DNA of 64,000 bases. It comes from Parvibaculum sp039973015. Its GTDB lineage: Bacteria > Pseudomonadota > Alphaproteobacteria > Parvibaculales > Parvibaculaceae. The stretch is taken from the NCBI RefSeq assembly GCF_039973015.1, contig NZ_JBDWLT010000009.1, positions 248,001-312,000 on the forward strand, given 5' to 3'. A program made the translations under genes and the position numbers. Of this stretch, positions 8,000 through 16,733 are shown piece after piece (the first letter of the stretch is position 1; every line of letters begins with the position of its first letter). The notes beneath the pieces are model-generated. The model did no database searches and was not told the origin of the DNA. It saw nothing but the letters and a program-made list of their open reading frames with translations.

Positions 8000-8680
8000 A
8001 TGTTGGACAGGGGGGTGGATCGCGTGCCGGTGAGCCGGCCGGGAGCGGTGTCGCGGTTCGTGACAACCATCGTCCGCCTCATTCTGCCTGTCCTGGCGTT
8101 GTGCGGGGCTCTTGTCCTCTGCTTTTATCTGCGTGACATCCCGGTTCCGGAACTGGACCGGCTTCGCGAGGTCGACCCGCTGCTCGACCCGTCAAGCTGG
8201 CTGAACTGGGGCTTGCTTGTTCTTCCGCTGGTTTTCTTCGTCCTCAACCTTACGAGCCGCCGCTACGGCGCGGCGCTGACGCTGACAGCGTCTCTACTCG
8301 CCTGGCTGCTGCTCGCGGGCGGTATCTTCTGGGCGGTCCGGGAGGGTTTCATTGCGGGCTTTGAGCAGGAAATTGCGCCCTATGCGCTCGCGGCGTCCTT
8401 TGTCGGGGCGATGGCGGTCGGTCAGCTTGTGAACATTCTCCTGTTTGACCGGCTGCGCGGCATTCCCTGGTGGAAGGCACCCTTCCTTGCGGCTTTCGCC
8501 GGCGGTGCCGCTTTCGCGATTGTCTTCAACACGCGTCCGGCGATGGTATGGGATGAGGAACTTGGCGGGCGTCTCGCGGTCGAGGCGGCGATCCACTTCA
8601 CCTGGGCTCTGGTGCAGCTTCTTCCGACGTTGATGCTCCGCCGGACGATCCGTCCGCTGCCGGGGTTTGGAGGCGCGTAG
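8000..8680 (+). CDS. VUT/YhhQ-family-like integral membrane protein
   Basis: A 226-residue polytopic membrane protein with about six hydrophobic segments (roughly residues 20-42, 65-82, 88-112, 125-145, 160-178 and 190-215). Two stretches resemble the VUT/YhhQ (queuosine-precursor transporter) family: PLVFFVLNLTSRRYGAAL, which matches the family's FLVTDLTNRRYG-type motif with Asn in place of Asp, and QLVNILLFDRLRGIPWWKAPF. Substrate transport is therefore inferred, and the substitution could mean a different specificity. The start at 8000 has a GGGGGCG site; an upstream in-frame start at 7880 would overlap the rpmB terminator. Its last 83 bases overlap the convergent gene at 8598-9752. Confidence 0.6.
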   Translation: MLDRGVDRVPVSRPGAVSRFVTTIVRLILPVLALCGALVLCFYLRDIPVPELDRLREVDPLLDPSSWLNWGLLVLPLVFFVLNLTSRRYGAALTLTASLLAWLLLAGGIFWAVREGFIAGFEQEIAPYALAASFVGAMAVGQLVNILLFDRLRGIPWWKAPFLAAFAGGAAFAIVFNTRPAMVWDEELGGRLAVEAAIHFTWALVQLLPTLMLRRTIRPLPGFGGA

Positions 8681-9752
8681 GCGTCTCTTCGGCGGGCTCT
8701 GGCTCCTCACTCAAGTCGAGCTTGAACATCAGCAGCAGCGTCCGTTGCAGCGGATTGAAGTTGTCGTCCGAGATTACATAGACATAGAGGTTTCCCTTCT
8801 CGTCTTCGCGGATGGCGAGCCCTTCCATATTGTCGATCGAGTAGCGCTGTCCGACATCGACAAGCACTTCGCCGTCTATCACCTCGCCGGGCTTCAATGC
8901 ATCGCTACGGATCAGGCGCATCTGCATGCCGACGCCTCCGAGCGGCGAATAGCGGCGTTCCAGCAATAACAGATCGCCGTTTGGCAGCTTTGCCATGTCT
9001 GTGGGGCTGTATGGTTCGCGCGCCTTCACGCCAAACCAGGCAATGTCGTGTCCATCGGCGATGAAACCCTTGATATGACCAAGCGGATCGAGCGTGTCTT
9101 CAGTGATCGCGAGTATGCGCCGGTCTTTCTCTGGCGAGGAGCCGGGCAGCAGTTCAAGCGACTCGATCCCGCCATTATTGTTCAGCCGTCCAAAATGGCG
9201 CTGCGTCAGCAGTTGTTCCGGCTTTGCTTCCGCGCCATAGGCTTCGAGGTCATAGCGCCAGATACGATGCGCGCGCTCGAATCCGACATAGGCCTTGCCC
9301 ATCAGGCTGTCCGTGGCGCCGGGGGCAATGACGAGGCTCTCTGCATCTCCGAGCAGTTTGCCTGAGACGGGTTTGCCATCGAGGCCGAGCATCGGCGCGA
9401 TCTTCGCTTCCGCCATGCCGGAAAGCCGACCGCGCTCGTCATAGAGCAGGATTGCACTCAGCCAGTGGCCTTTGTCGGAGACGGAAAGCATGGCCGCTCC
9501 ATCGGAACTCACCGCCAGCCCCGACCAGCCGCCGAAATCGTCATCGGGAGAGCTGATTTCGATACCGCCTGCCCATGAAAGCTTGCCGGTTTTCATCTCG
9601 CTGCGGTTCTCGGGATTCCAGAGCAGCGCGGATGTCGAGACTTCGATGTTCTCGCTTGCTGCCCTTGCAGCGGGTGCCGTCAGCGGGAGCGCCGCAAACG
9701 CGGTACAGACGGCGAGTACGCATATCGAACGGTAGCGGTAGCGGATAGCCAA
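8598..9752 (-). CDS. Exported phytase-like / esterase-like beta-propeller protein
   Basis: The 384-residue product begins with a signal peptide ending near APAARAASE. The body matches the 'esterase-like activity of phytase' family: repeated strands such as GGIEISSPDDDFGGWSGLAVSSDG, LLGDAESLVIAPG, NGGIESLELLPG and YSIDNMEGLAIRED, consistent with a beta-propeller. The enzymatic activity is not proven for most members. The last 28 residues are a low-complexity Pro/Ser/Glu/Ala tail, encoded in the segment that overlaps the membrane-protein gene on the other strand. It follows upstream of the MATE gene on the same strand after 86 bases. Confidence 0.75.
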   Translation of the reverse strand: MAIRYRYRSICVLAVCTAFAALPLTAPAARAASENIEVSTSALLWNPENRSEMKTGKLSWAGGIEISSPDDDFGGWSGLAVSSDGAAMLSVSDKGHWLSAILLYDERGRLSGMAEAKIAPMLGLDGKPVSGKLLGDAESLVIAPGATDSLMGKAYVGFERAHRIWRYDLEAYGAEAKPEQLLTQRHFGRLNNNGGIESLELLPGSSPEKDRRILAITEDTLDPLGHIKGFIADGHDIAWFGVKAREPYSPTDMAKLPNGDLLLLERRYSPLGGVGMQMRLIRSDALKPGEVIDGEVLVDVGQRYSIDNMEGLAIREDEKGNLYVYVISDDNFNPLQRTLLLMFKLDLSEEPEPAEETPTRLQTPAADGSSGGASTSEEAAPEPR

Positions 9753-9838
9753 TTCAGTTCACCCCTCTGAACCGGCGCGCTCCCGCTCTTCGATGGCGGA
9801 TAGGGCCGGTGCGGGCATCATATCGGCGTGTGGCTCGC

Positions 9839-11275
9839 TTACAAGGGAGGGGCGTTTTGCGGCAGGTGCTGATCGCCGGCGGCCCAGGGCGAGCGGTCGA
9901 GGCCCAGCCTTGTCCGCTTGAGCCAGCGCGAGATCATCATCGCGGAAACCGCGGCAAGTCCCGTCGCGAGACCAAGCCAGATACCGACACCGGCAAGTTC
10001 CATCGGGAAAGCGAGGAAGACGCCCGCACTCAGGCCGATGACCCAGTATCCGATGCCTGCATAGATCATCGGCACGCGCGTATCCTGCATGCCGCGCAAC
10101 ATGCCGGCGGCGATTGCCTGTGCGCCGTCGAAGACCTGGAAGAGAGCGGCGATGGCGAGAAAGGAGACGGCAAGGTCGATCACTTCGGCGTTTCCGGGCA
10201 GGTCGCGGTCGAGAAATACGCCGATCAGCACGTGCGGAAAAAGCATCATCAGAACCGCCATCAGCGCCATGAAGGCGATCCCCATCGTGAAGGGCGTCCA
10301 GCCCGCTCGCGTGATGGCAGCCTTGTCATTCGCGCCGAGTGCACGACCGACGCGAACGGTTACGGCCTGCGAGAAGCCGAGCGGTATCATGAAGGAGATG
10401 GCTGCAATCTGAAGGGCGATGGAATGGGCGGCCAGCGCCTGCGCGCCGAAAAGGCCCATGAGCAGCACGGCTGCGTTGAAGACCAGAACCTCGAAGGCGA
10501 GCGTCATGCCGATGGGCAGGCCGAGCCGCCAGAGTTCGCGGTAACGCGGCCAGTCCGGACGCCAGAAGCGGCCGAAAACATAATAGCGGCGGAAACGCCG
10601 GTCGATAATGACGACAAGGGCAAGCGCTCCGAACATGAAAATGCCGGTAAGCACACTGCCGATGCCGGCGCCTTGAAGGCCGAGCGCAGGAAATCCCAGA
10701 TGCCCGAACATCAGGCACCAGTTTGCGAAGGCGTTGAAGGGAATGGCAAGCGCGCCGATTGCTAGGGCCCAGCGCGGCCGCTCCAGTGCGGAGATGAAGA
10801 TACGCAGCACGACGTAGAGAAACGACGGCAGCAGCGCCCATTGCAAGGCGCGCGTATAGGAAGCAGCTTGCGCGGCCAGTGCCGGTTCCTGCCCAAGCAG
10901 GACCAGAATCTGTTCGGCGTTCCAGAGCAGGAGCCAGAATGGAAGGCAAAGGGTTGCGCCTGCCCAGAAGGCCTGGCGGATCGTGCGGCGCACGTCACGC
11001 ACGGAATGGCGCCGCCGGCCCAGCTCGGAGGCCGCCATGGGCGAGGCGGCAGTCACGAGGCCGATACCGAAGATCATCATTGCGAAATAAAGGTTCGAGC
11101 CGAGTGCGCCGGAAGCGAGTGCTTCCGGGCCAAGCCAGCCCATCATCACAACATCGGTTGCGTTGATGGCAATCTGAGCGAGGTTCGTCGCGATAAGCGG
11201 CCAGGCGAGCGCCAGCGTTGCCGTGGCTTCGGCGATCCAGAGCGCTCGTCTGTTTTGAGGTGTCGCGGCGTGCAT
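9839..11275 (-). CDS. MATE family multidrug/Na+ efflux transporter
   Basis: A 478-residue, about 12-segment membrane protein of the MATE (NorM-like) family, which exports cationic drugs and metabolites in exchange for Na+ or H+. The duplicated MatE repeats are visible: the first begins near LAWPLIATNLAQIAINATDVVMMGWLG and the second near LWRLGLPIGMTLAFEVLVFNAAVLLMGLFG. The start MHAATPQNRRAL was preferred; an upstream start would add 21 residues unlike the family. An MFS exporter gene lies 75 bases upstream on the same strand and the two may be co-transcribed. Confidence 0.9.
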   Translation of the reverse strand: MHAATPQNRRALWIAEATATLALAWPLIATNLAQIAINATDVVMMGWLGPEALASGALGSNLYFAMMIFGIGLVTAASPMAASELGRRRHSVRDVRRTIRQAFWAGATLCLPFWLLLWNAEQILVLLGQEPALAAQAASYTRALQWALLPSFLYVVLRIFISALERPRWALAIGALAIPFNAFANWCLMFGHLGFPALGLQGAGIGSVLTGIFMFGALALVVIIDRRFRRYYVFGRFWRPDWPRYRELWRLGLPIGMTLAFEVLVFNAAVLLMGLFGAQALAAHSIALQIAAISFMIPLGFSQAVTVRVGRALGANDKAAITRAGWTPFTMGIAFMALMAVLMMLFPHVLIGVFLDRDLPGNAEVIDLAVSFLAIAALFQVFDGAQAIAAGMLRGMQDTRVPMIYAGIGYWVIGLSAGVFLAFPMELAGVGIWLGLATGLAAVSAMMISRWLKRTRLGLDRSPWAAGDQHLPQNAPPL

Positions 11276-11350
11276 TGTCGGTATCTTCTTCTGCGAGAGA
11301 AAAGCCGCGCAGAATATTCCCCTCGGGGTGAAGCTCAAGCGTTCTTTTTC

Positions 11351-12523
11351 TTATTCCGCAGCCGATTTCCTTGCCGGCAATCGGGCGATCACCGGGAAGG
11401 GGAGGTAGGCAAGGAAGATGAGCAATACCGCTACGATCAGGCCATGCGGATCCCAGACCTGCATGGCGATGCCCGATAGCGGCGCACCGACAAGCGCGCC
11501 CGCACCCCACATTGCCGTCGTGAATGCGCTCGCGCTTGCGAGTTCGGCGCCGCGGAAACGCTCCCCGACAAGCACCATGGCGAGTGTGAAGATGCCGTTC
11601 GCAAGCCCGACCACGAGGAAGAGCGTTGCACCCGTGGCGATGGCGTCCGGCATGGTGAAGGGCAGCAGTATATAGCCCGCAAGGGTCGCAATGACGAGAC
11701 CGATCAGCAGGTTGAGCCGGTTCATCCGGTCGGCGGCGATGCCGATGGCGGGTTGCGTTGCGATGGCGCCAAGTGCCGCGACGGTAAGAAGCCCAAGGCT
11801 TGCGCTCTCGGTCATGCCGGTGCGGATCGCGTAAAGCGGGAAGAATGTCACAAGCGAATCTTCGGCTGCCGCGAAAAAGAAATTCGCAAGCAGGGCTGCA
11901 GGCGCGATCAGGATCAGCCGCCACATGGCCGACGAAGTGCCCGCTTCGCCGAAATAGTCGCGTCCGCGATCCGCCGTTGTAACGACAAATGCTGCAATGA
12001 GCATGAGCGCGGCGCCGATATAGAAGGGAGTGACGTCCGTGCCGATAAGGGCGAGCAGCATGGGCCCGGAAGCAAAGCCCGCCGCGGCCGCCGCGCTATA
12101 GATGCCGATAACCCGTCCGCGCCGTTCTTCCGGCGCAAGAGAGTTGATCCAGGCTTCGCTTGTCGCCCAGAGAAGGGTTCCGGCCGAACCGAGAAGGAAA
12201 CGCAGTGGAAACCAGGCAAGAAGGCTCGGAAAAAGTGCCATCAGCACAAACGAGATGCCGGCGAGGACGAGCCCTGCGATCATCACATGGGCGGGGCCGA
12301 AGCGGCGCATGATGCGCGGTGCGAAAGGCGAGATGAAGAAGACGGGCGCTGCTTGCGCTGCTGTCGAGAGGCCGATCATGCCGGGTTCGACACCTTGCCG
12401 CGCGAGGATCAGTGCGGTGAGCGGAAAGGCGATCCCCATGGAGAGGTTGACCATGCCCATGGACAGGATGGCGGCGGCGAGACTGCGTTTGTGGCGCGGG
12501 TGAAGTTGTGTTGCATCCTGCAT
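11351..12523 (-). CDS. Major facilitator superfamily transporter
   Basis: A 390-residue protein with about 12 transmembrane helices and a signature MFS loop (FAPRIMRRFGPAHVMIAG between helices 2 and 3; SEAWINSLAPEERRGRVIGIYSAAAAAGFASGP after helix 4). It resembles the YcaD/YfcJ-type small MFS exporters, but the substrate cannot be told from sequence. It lies upstream of the MATE gene and downstream of cobT on the same strand, 48 bases from cobT's stop codon. Confidence 0.88.
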   Translation of the reverse strand: MQDATQLHPRHKRSLAAAILSMGMVNLSMGIAFPLTALILARQGVEPGMIGLSTAAQAAPVFFISPFAPRIMRRFGPAHVMIAGLVLAGISFVLMALFPSLLAWFPLRFLLGSAGTLLWATSEAWINSLAPEERRGRVIGIYSAAAAAGFASGPMLLALIGTDVTPFYIGAALMLIAAFVVTTADRGRDYFGEAGTSSAMWRLILIAPAALLANFFFAAAEDSLVTFFPLYAIRTGMTESASLGLLTVAALGAIATQPAIGIAADRMNRLNLLIGLVIATLAGYILLPFTMPDAIATGATLFLVVGLANGIFTLAMVLVGERFRGAELASASAFTTAMWGAGALVGAPLSGIAMQVWDPHGLIVAVLLIFLAYLPFPVIARLPARKSAAE

Positions 12524-12571
12524 TCAGCCATCCCCCCCGCTCTACGCCGGAATGGGCCAGCGAGTGCTTGC

Positions 12572-14479
12572 TCAGCGCGCGGCGCCCGCGCCCCTGCGGG
12601 GTTCACCCGCGCTCAGCTTCCCGCCACGGCGCTGGCTACGCTTCTTGCTCGTTTCATCCTCGAAGAGTTCGGCAAGCTTTTCGGTCATGGCGCCGCCGAG
12701 CTGCTCGGCATCGACGATGGTGACGGCGCGACGATAGTAGCGCGTGACGTCGTGGCCGATGCCGATGGCGATCAATTCGACGGGCGAGCGTGTTTCGATT
12801 TCCTCGATCACGCTGCGAAGGTGCTTTTCGAGATAGTTGCCCGCGTTGACGGAAAGCGTCGAATCGTCAACCGGTGCGCCGTCCGAAATCACCATCAGGA
12901 TGCGGCGTTGCTCGGGGCGGCCGAGCAGACGGTTATGAGCCCAGATAAGCGCCTCGCCGTCGATGTTTTCCTTTAACAGGCCTTCGCGCATCATCAGGCC
13001 GAGATTGCGCCGTGCGCGCCGCCAGGGGCTGTCGGCGGCCTTGTAGATGATGTGACGCAGATCGTTCAGGCGGCCCGGCTGGGCCGGTTTTCCTTCAGCG
13101 AGCCAGCGCTCGCGCGACTGGCCGCCTTTCCAGGCGCGGGTCGTGAAGCCAAGGATTTCGACTTTCACCGAGCAGCGTTCCAGCGTGCGCGCAAGAATAT
13201 CGGCGCACATGGCGGCGACGGTAATCGGACGGCCGCGCATCGAACCCGAATTGTCGAGCAGCAGCGTCACCACGGTGTCGCGAAAATCCATATCATGCTC
13301 GACCTTGTAGGCGAGCGGCAGGGTGGGGTCGATGACGGCGCGGGTAAGGCGCGCGGCATCGAGAATGCCTTCTTCGAGATCGAATTCCCAAGTGCGGTTC
13401 TGTTGTGCGAGCAGGCGGCGCTGCAGCTTGTTTGCGAGCCGTGAGACGACGCCCTGCATCTGCTGCAGCTGCTGGTCCAGATACTGGCGCAGCCGTGACA
13501 GTTCCTCGATATCGCAGAGGTCTTCCGCCGAGATCACTTCATCGAATTGCGGCGTGAAAATCTTGTAGGAGGGCTGGCGATTGCGGTCATCGCCCTGCTG
13601 GTTCGGACGCCAGGGCTGGTTGCCGTCGCTCGTCTCGTCCGTATCGCCATCCATCGGCGCATCGTCGGCTTCGACCTCGACCGTCTGCTCCTCGCCTTCC
13701 TCGCCTTCACCTTCGGCATATTCAACCTGCTCGGCCGAAGAGCCATCGGGCTGCTCGGCTTCGCCGGACTGGCTCTGGTCCGAGCTGTCCTCGCTGTCGC
13801 CTTCCTGGTTCTCGGCATCTTCGGAAGACTGGTCCGGGGCTTCGCCGAGTTCGTCGCCCATATCGAGATCGACGAGAATATCGCGTGTCGCGCGCGCGAA
13901 GGCGGCCTGGTCTTCCATCACGTCCTGGAGGCGCTCAAGGTCGGAACCCGCCTTTTCCTCGATCCATGGACGCCACTGTTCGACGAGTTTCTGCGCGGAA
14001 GGGGGCGGTGCTTCGCCTGTCAGTTTTTCGCGCACCATCATCGCGACGGCTTCCGAAAGCGGCGCCTCCTCGCGTGAGGTGATGCGGTCGTAACCACGCG
14101 CGGCACAACGCTGTTCGAGCGCGGCTGTGAGGTTCTTCGCCATGCCGGACATCTGCGTCGCGCCTATGGCTTCGCAGCGCGCCTGCTCGATGGCGTCGAA
14201 GACGGCGAGCGCATTGCCGCCTTCGGGCTGCAGGTTTGCGTTCACCTTTTCGTCGTGATGGGCGAGGCGGAGTGCATAGGCGTCCGAGACGCCGCGAACC
14301 TGCGCTACTTCCTCCGGCGGCAGGTTGCGGCTCGGCATGGGGAGGCGCGCCCGCAAGCCGCGAAGGCCGGGTGCTTCCGTGCCGAATGAGACGTTGAGCT
14401 CGGGCTGTTCGGCAATCGTGCGCATCGTCATGCTCAGCGCACGCTTGAAGGGTTCGACCGGGCTTTCCTTTGACTTCAT
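12572..14479 (-). CDS. cobT: Cobaltochelatase subunit CobT
   Basis: Subunit of the aerobic CobNST complex that inserts cobalt into hydrogenobyrinic acid a,c-diamide during cobalamin synthesis. The 635-residue chain has a helical N-terminal region, a long acidic low-complexity middle (about residues 205-300, very rich in Glu, Asp, Ser and Gln), and a C-terminal von Willebrand A domain whose MIDAS motif DNSGSM is at residues 409-414. This is the normal architecture and length. cobS lies 78 bases upstream on the same strand; cobN and the other cob genes are not in this window, as is common in alphaproteobacteria. Confidence 0.96.
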   Translation of the reverse strand: MKSKESPVEPFKRALSMTMRTIAEQPELNVSFGTEAPGLRGLRARLPMPSRNLPPEEVAQVRGVSDAYALRLAHHDEKVNANLQPEGGNALAVFDAIEQARCEAIGATQMSGMAKNLTAALEQRCAARGYDRITSREEAPLSEAVAMMVREKLTGEAPPPSAQKLVEQWRPWIEEKAGSDLERLQDVMEDQAAFARATRDILVDLDMGDELGEAPDQSSEDAENQEGDSEDSSDQSQSGEAEQPDGSSAEQVEYAEGEGEEGEEQTVEVEADDAPMDGDTDETSDGNQPWRPNQQGDDRNRQPSYKIFTPQFDEVISAEDLCDIEELSRLRQYLDQQLQQMQGVVSRLANKLQRRLLAQQNRTWEFDLEEGILDAARLTRAVIDPTLPLAYKVEHDMDFRDTVVTLLLDNSGSMRGRPITVAAMCADILARTLERCSVKVEILGFTTRAWKGGQSRERWLAEGKPAQPGRLNDLRHIIYKAADSPWRRARRNLGLMMREGLLKENIDGEALIWAHNRLLGRPEQRRILMVISDGAPVDDSTLSVNAGNYLEKHLRSVIEEIETRSPVELIAIGIGHDVTRYYRRAVTIVDAEQLGGAMTEKLAELFEDETSKKRSQRRGGKLSAGEPRRGAGAAR

Positions 14480-14557
14480 GGCGTCGTCAGTTCTCTGCTC
14501 GCCGGTTCGGAGGCATGGCCCTCCCGCGAGTAGCGGGAGGGATCAATATTTGCGGGG

Positions 14558-15553
14558 TCAGGCGACTTTGATGTTGGCCGCCGAGTCCGGAAGGTCCTGG
14601 CCGAAGCAACGCTGATAGAATTCAGCAACGGTTGGGCGCTCCAGTTCGTCGCACTTGTTGAGGAAGGTAACGCGGAAGGCGAAACCGATATCGCCGCCAA
14701 AGATACGCGCGTTTTCCGCCCAGGTGAGAACGGTACGCGGGCTCATCACGGTCGAGATGTCGCCATTGATGAAGGCCGAACGCGTGAGATCGGCAACGCG
14801 GACCATCGCATCGATATTCTTGCGTCCCTCGTCCGTGTCATAGCTCTTCATCTTGGAGAGCATGATGTTCACTTCGTCGGCATGCGGCAGGTAGTTCAGC
14901 GTGGTCACGATGTTCCAGCGGTCCATCTGGCCCTGGTTGATCTGCTGTGTGCCGTGATAGAGGCCGGACGTGTCACCGAGGCCGACTGTGTTCGCCGTCG
15001 CGAAGAGGCGGAAAGCCGGATGCGGGCGGATGACGCGGTTCTGGTCGAGCAGCGTCAGCTTGCCCGAGGCTTCGAGTACGCGCTGAATCACGAACATCAC
15101 GTCCGGGCGGCCAGCGTCATATTCGTCGAAGACGAGAGCGACAGGGTGCTGCAACGCCCAGGGAAGGATGCCTTCGCGGAATTCCGTGATCTGCTTGCCT
15201 TCTTTCAGCACGATCGCGTCCTTGCCGACAAGGTCGATACGGCTGATATGGCTGTCCAGATTGATGCGGACGCAGGGCCAGTTGAGGCGGGCCGCGACCT
15301 GCTCGATATGGGTCGACTTGCCGGTGCCGTGATAGCCCTGAACGATCACGCGGCGGTTATAGGCGTAACCCGCCAGCAGGGCGATCGTCGTATCCTTGTC
15401 GAACAGGTAATCGGGATCATAATCGGGCACATATTCATTGGGCTCCGAAAAGGCCGGTACTTCCATGTCGATGTCGATTTTGAACACCTCTCGGGCGGAC
15501 ACCTTCTTGTCCGGGAGGTTCTCCGACATGCCGTTTCTCGCTTCGAAGCTCAT
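14558..15553 (-). CDS. cobS: Cobaltochelatase AAA+ subunit CobS
   Basis: The AAA+ ATPase that partners CobT in aerobic cobalt chelation. The 331-residue product has Walker A GYHGTGKST at 73-81, Walker B VALVFDEYDAG and sensor-type motifs (RLFATANTVG). The N-terminal DKKVSAREVFKIDIDMEVPAFSEP is typical. The start at 15553 has an AAGG site close by; a second ATG at 15529 would remove eight residues and cannot be excluded. A J-domain gene lies upstream, also on the minus strand. Confidence 0.96.
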   Translation of the reverse strand: MSFEARNGMSENLPDKKVSAREVFKIDIDMEVPAFSEPNEYVPDYDPDYLFDKDTTIALLAGYAYNRRVIVQGYHGTGKSTHIEQVAARLNWPCVRINLDSHISRIDLVGKDAIVLKEGKQITEFREGILPWALQHPVALVFDEYDAGRPDVMFVIQRVLEASGKLTLLDQNRVIRPHPAFRLFATANTVGLGDTSGLYHGTQQINQGQMDRWNIVTTLNYLPHADEVNIMLSKMKSYDTDEGRKNIDAMVRVADLTRSAFINGDISTVMSPRTVLTWAENARIFGGDIGFAFRVTFLNKCDELERPTVAEFYQRCFGQDLPDSAANIKVA

Positions 15554-15693
15554 CCTTATCCTACTTCCGTACCCTAGGTGTTCGGGACCGGCCGTGTGCG
15601 ACCGGCAGTTCAATCAAAAAAAGCGGCGCGCGTCCGTGGCCCGCGTCCCGTCCGGAACGGTGGTGTCTGCTGGCCTGCCTATGCCGCTTCCGC

Positions 15694-16371
15694 TTATGAG
15701 CTGAAGCCGCTTTTGCGGAGGTAATCGTAGGCCTGAATGACCTTGCGCAGACGCTCCTCGGCAGACCTGTCCCCGCCATTGGCGTCCGGATGGTGCCTTT
15801 TTACCAGTTCCTTATACCGTGCCTTGATCTCGTTCAAGGATGCGGAGGCCGGGAGATCCAGCGTATCGAGTGCCTTTTGCTCCAGTGCGCGCGGCTTACG
15901 CCGCGTTTCCGCGCCTTCCCGAGCGTCCGGGCCGGGGTTCTCGTCAAAAAAGCCAAATGTATCGCGAAAAGGCGACTCCCGGCGAAATCTCGCTTCGAAA
16001 GGCGAGTTAAACGCTGCATTCGCGGAATTCACGCCCAGATTCCAGGTCGGGCGGTGCCCGGTCAGCGCGTCGCGCTGAAAGCTGGCGATATCGGCGTCGC
16101 TCATGCCCTTGAAGAAGTCGTAGCTACGGTTGAACTCGCGGATATGGGTTTCGCAGAACCAGGCATACTGGCTGGCACCCGCATCGGCTGCGCTGTCGGC
16201 AGGCCCGATGCGCGGGGCGCGGAACGTGCCTACCTCCCGGCAGCTTGCCCATTCGCATTGTTTCGGCGCCTGCTCGCGCTTCATGCGCCGGACATGCGGG
16301 GGCTCCTCCACGCCGCGGCGTTTCCGGGGAGCGATCCTTATCGAATCGAAATATTTCGAGGTCAGCTTCAC
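15694..16371 (-). CDS. J-domain (DnaJ-like) co-chaperone
   Basis: The last 55 residues form a J domain with the HPD motif (LVKRHHPDANGGD), which would stimulate an Hsp70 partner. The N-terminal part begins VKLTSKYFDSIRIAP and contains a cysteine pair (CEWASC) and a further Cys/His (FCETHI) that could bind zinc. This architecture is common next to cobS and bolA in alphaproteobacteria. I place the start at GTG 16371 because relatives begin at this lysine-rich motif and because it leaves 83 bases between this gene and the divergent bolA. An ATG at 16428 (19 more residues) is the alternative and would leave only 26. Confidence 0.8.
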   Translation of the reverse strand: MKLTSKYFDSIRIAPRKRRGVEEPPHVRRMKREQAPKQCEWASCREVGTFRAPRIGPADSAADAGASQYAWFCETHIREFNRSYDFFKGMSDADIASFQRDALTGHRPTWNLGVNSANAAFNSPFEARFRRESPFRDTFGFFDENPGPDAREGAETRRKPRALEQKALDTLDLPASASLNEIKARYKELVKRHHPDANGGDRSAEERLRKVIQAYDYLRKSGFSS

Positions 16372-16454
16372 GGGCAAATTATGGGTTGGCGGCGGCGTCA
16401 AAACAAGGAAGCATGGCGCGGCTTCCATTAACGAATAGCCTAGCGAGTTAGTTC

Positions 16455-16733
16455 ATGTCCGTCGCGGAGACGATACGCCGCAAGATCGAAGCGGCTCTTT
16501 TACCGGAACGGCTGGAAATAGTTGATGAGTCCCACCTTCACAAGGGCCATTCCGGGCACCGGCCCGAAGGGGAGACTCATTTCCGCGTGACTGTCGTCGC
16601 TGCCGGTTTTTCCGGTAAATCGCGCGTCGAGCGCCAGCGTCTCGTCGCGGCCGCGCTCAAGGACGAGATGGGCGCTCCCATCCACGCACTTTCCATGAAG
16701 ACGCTGACGCCGGAAGAAGCAGCCGCGTCCTAA
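16455..16733 (+). CDS. bolA: BolA family protein
   Basis: A 92-residue BolA-fold protein. The conserved elements are present: EIVDESHLHKGHSGH, ETHFRVTVVAAGFSGKSRVERQRLV and the C-terminal HALSMKTLTPEEA. BolA proteins bind Fe-S clusters together with monothiol glutaredoxins and influence iron handling and cell shape. The histidines in SHLHKGHSGH are the usual cluster or metal ligands. It is divergent from the J-domain gene; its stop overlaps the convergent CNNM gene by four bases. Confidence 0.93.
   Translation: MSVAETIRRKIEAALLPERLEIVDESHLHKGHSGHRPEGETHFRVTVVAAGFSGKSRVERQRLVAAALKDEMGAPIHALSMKTLTPEEAAAS

Noticed and set aside
11753..12976. Open frame antisense to the MFS and cobT genes
   Set aside because: Charged low-quality translation and two well-supported genes on the other strand.
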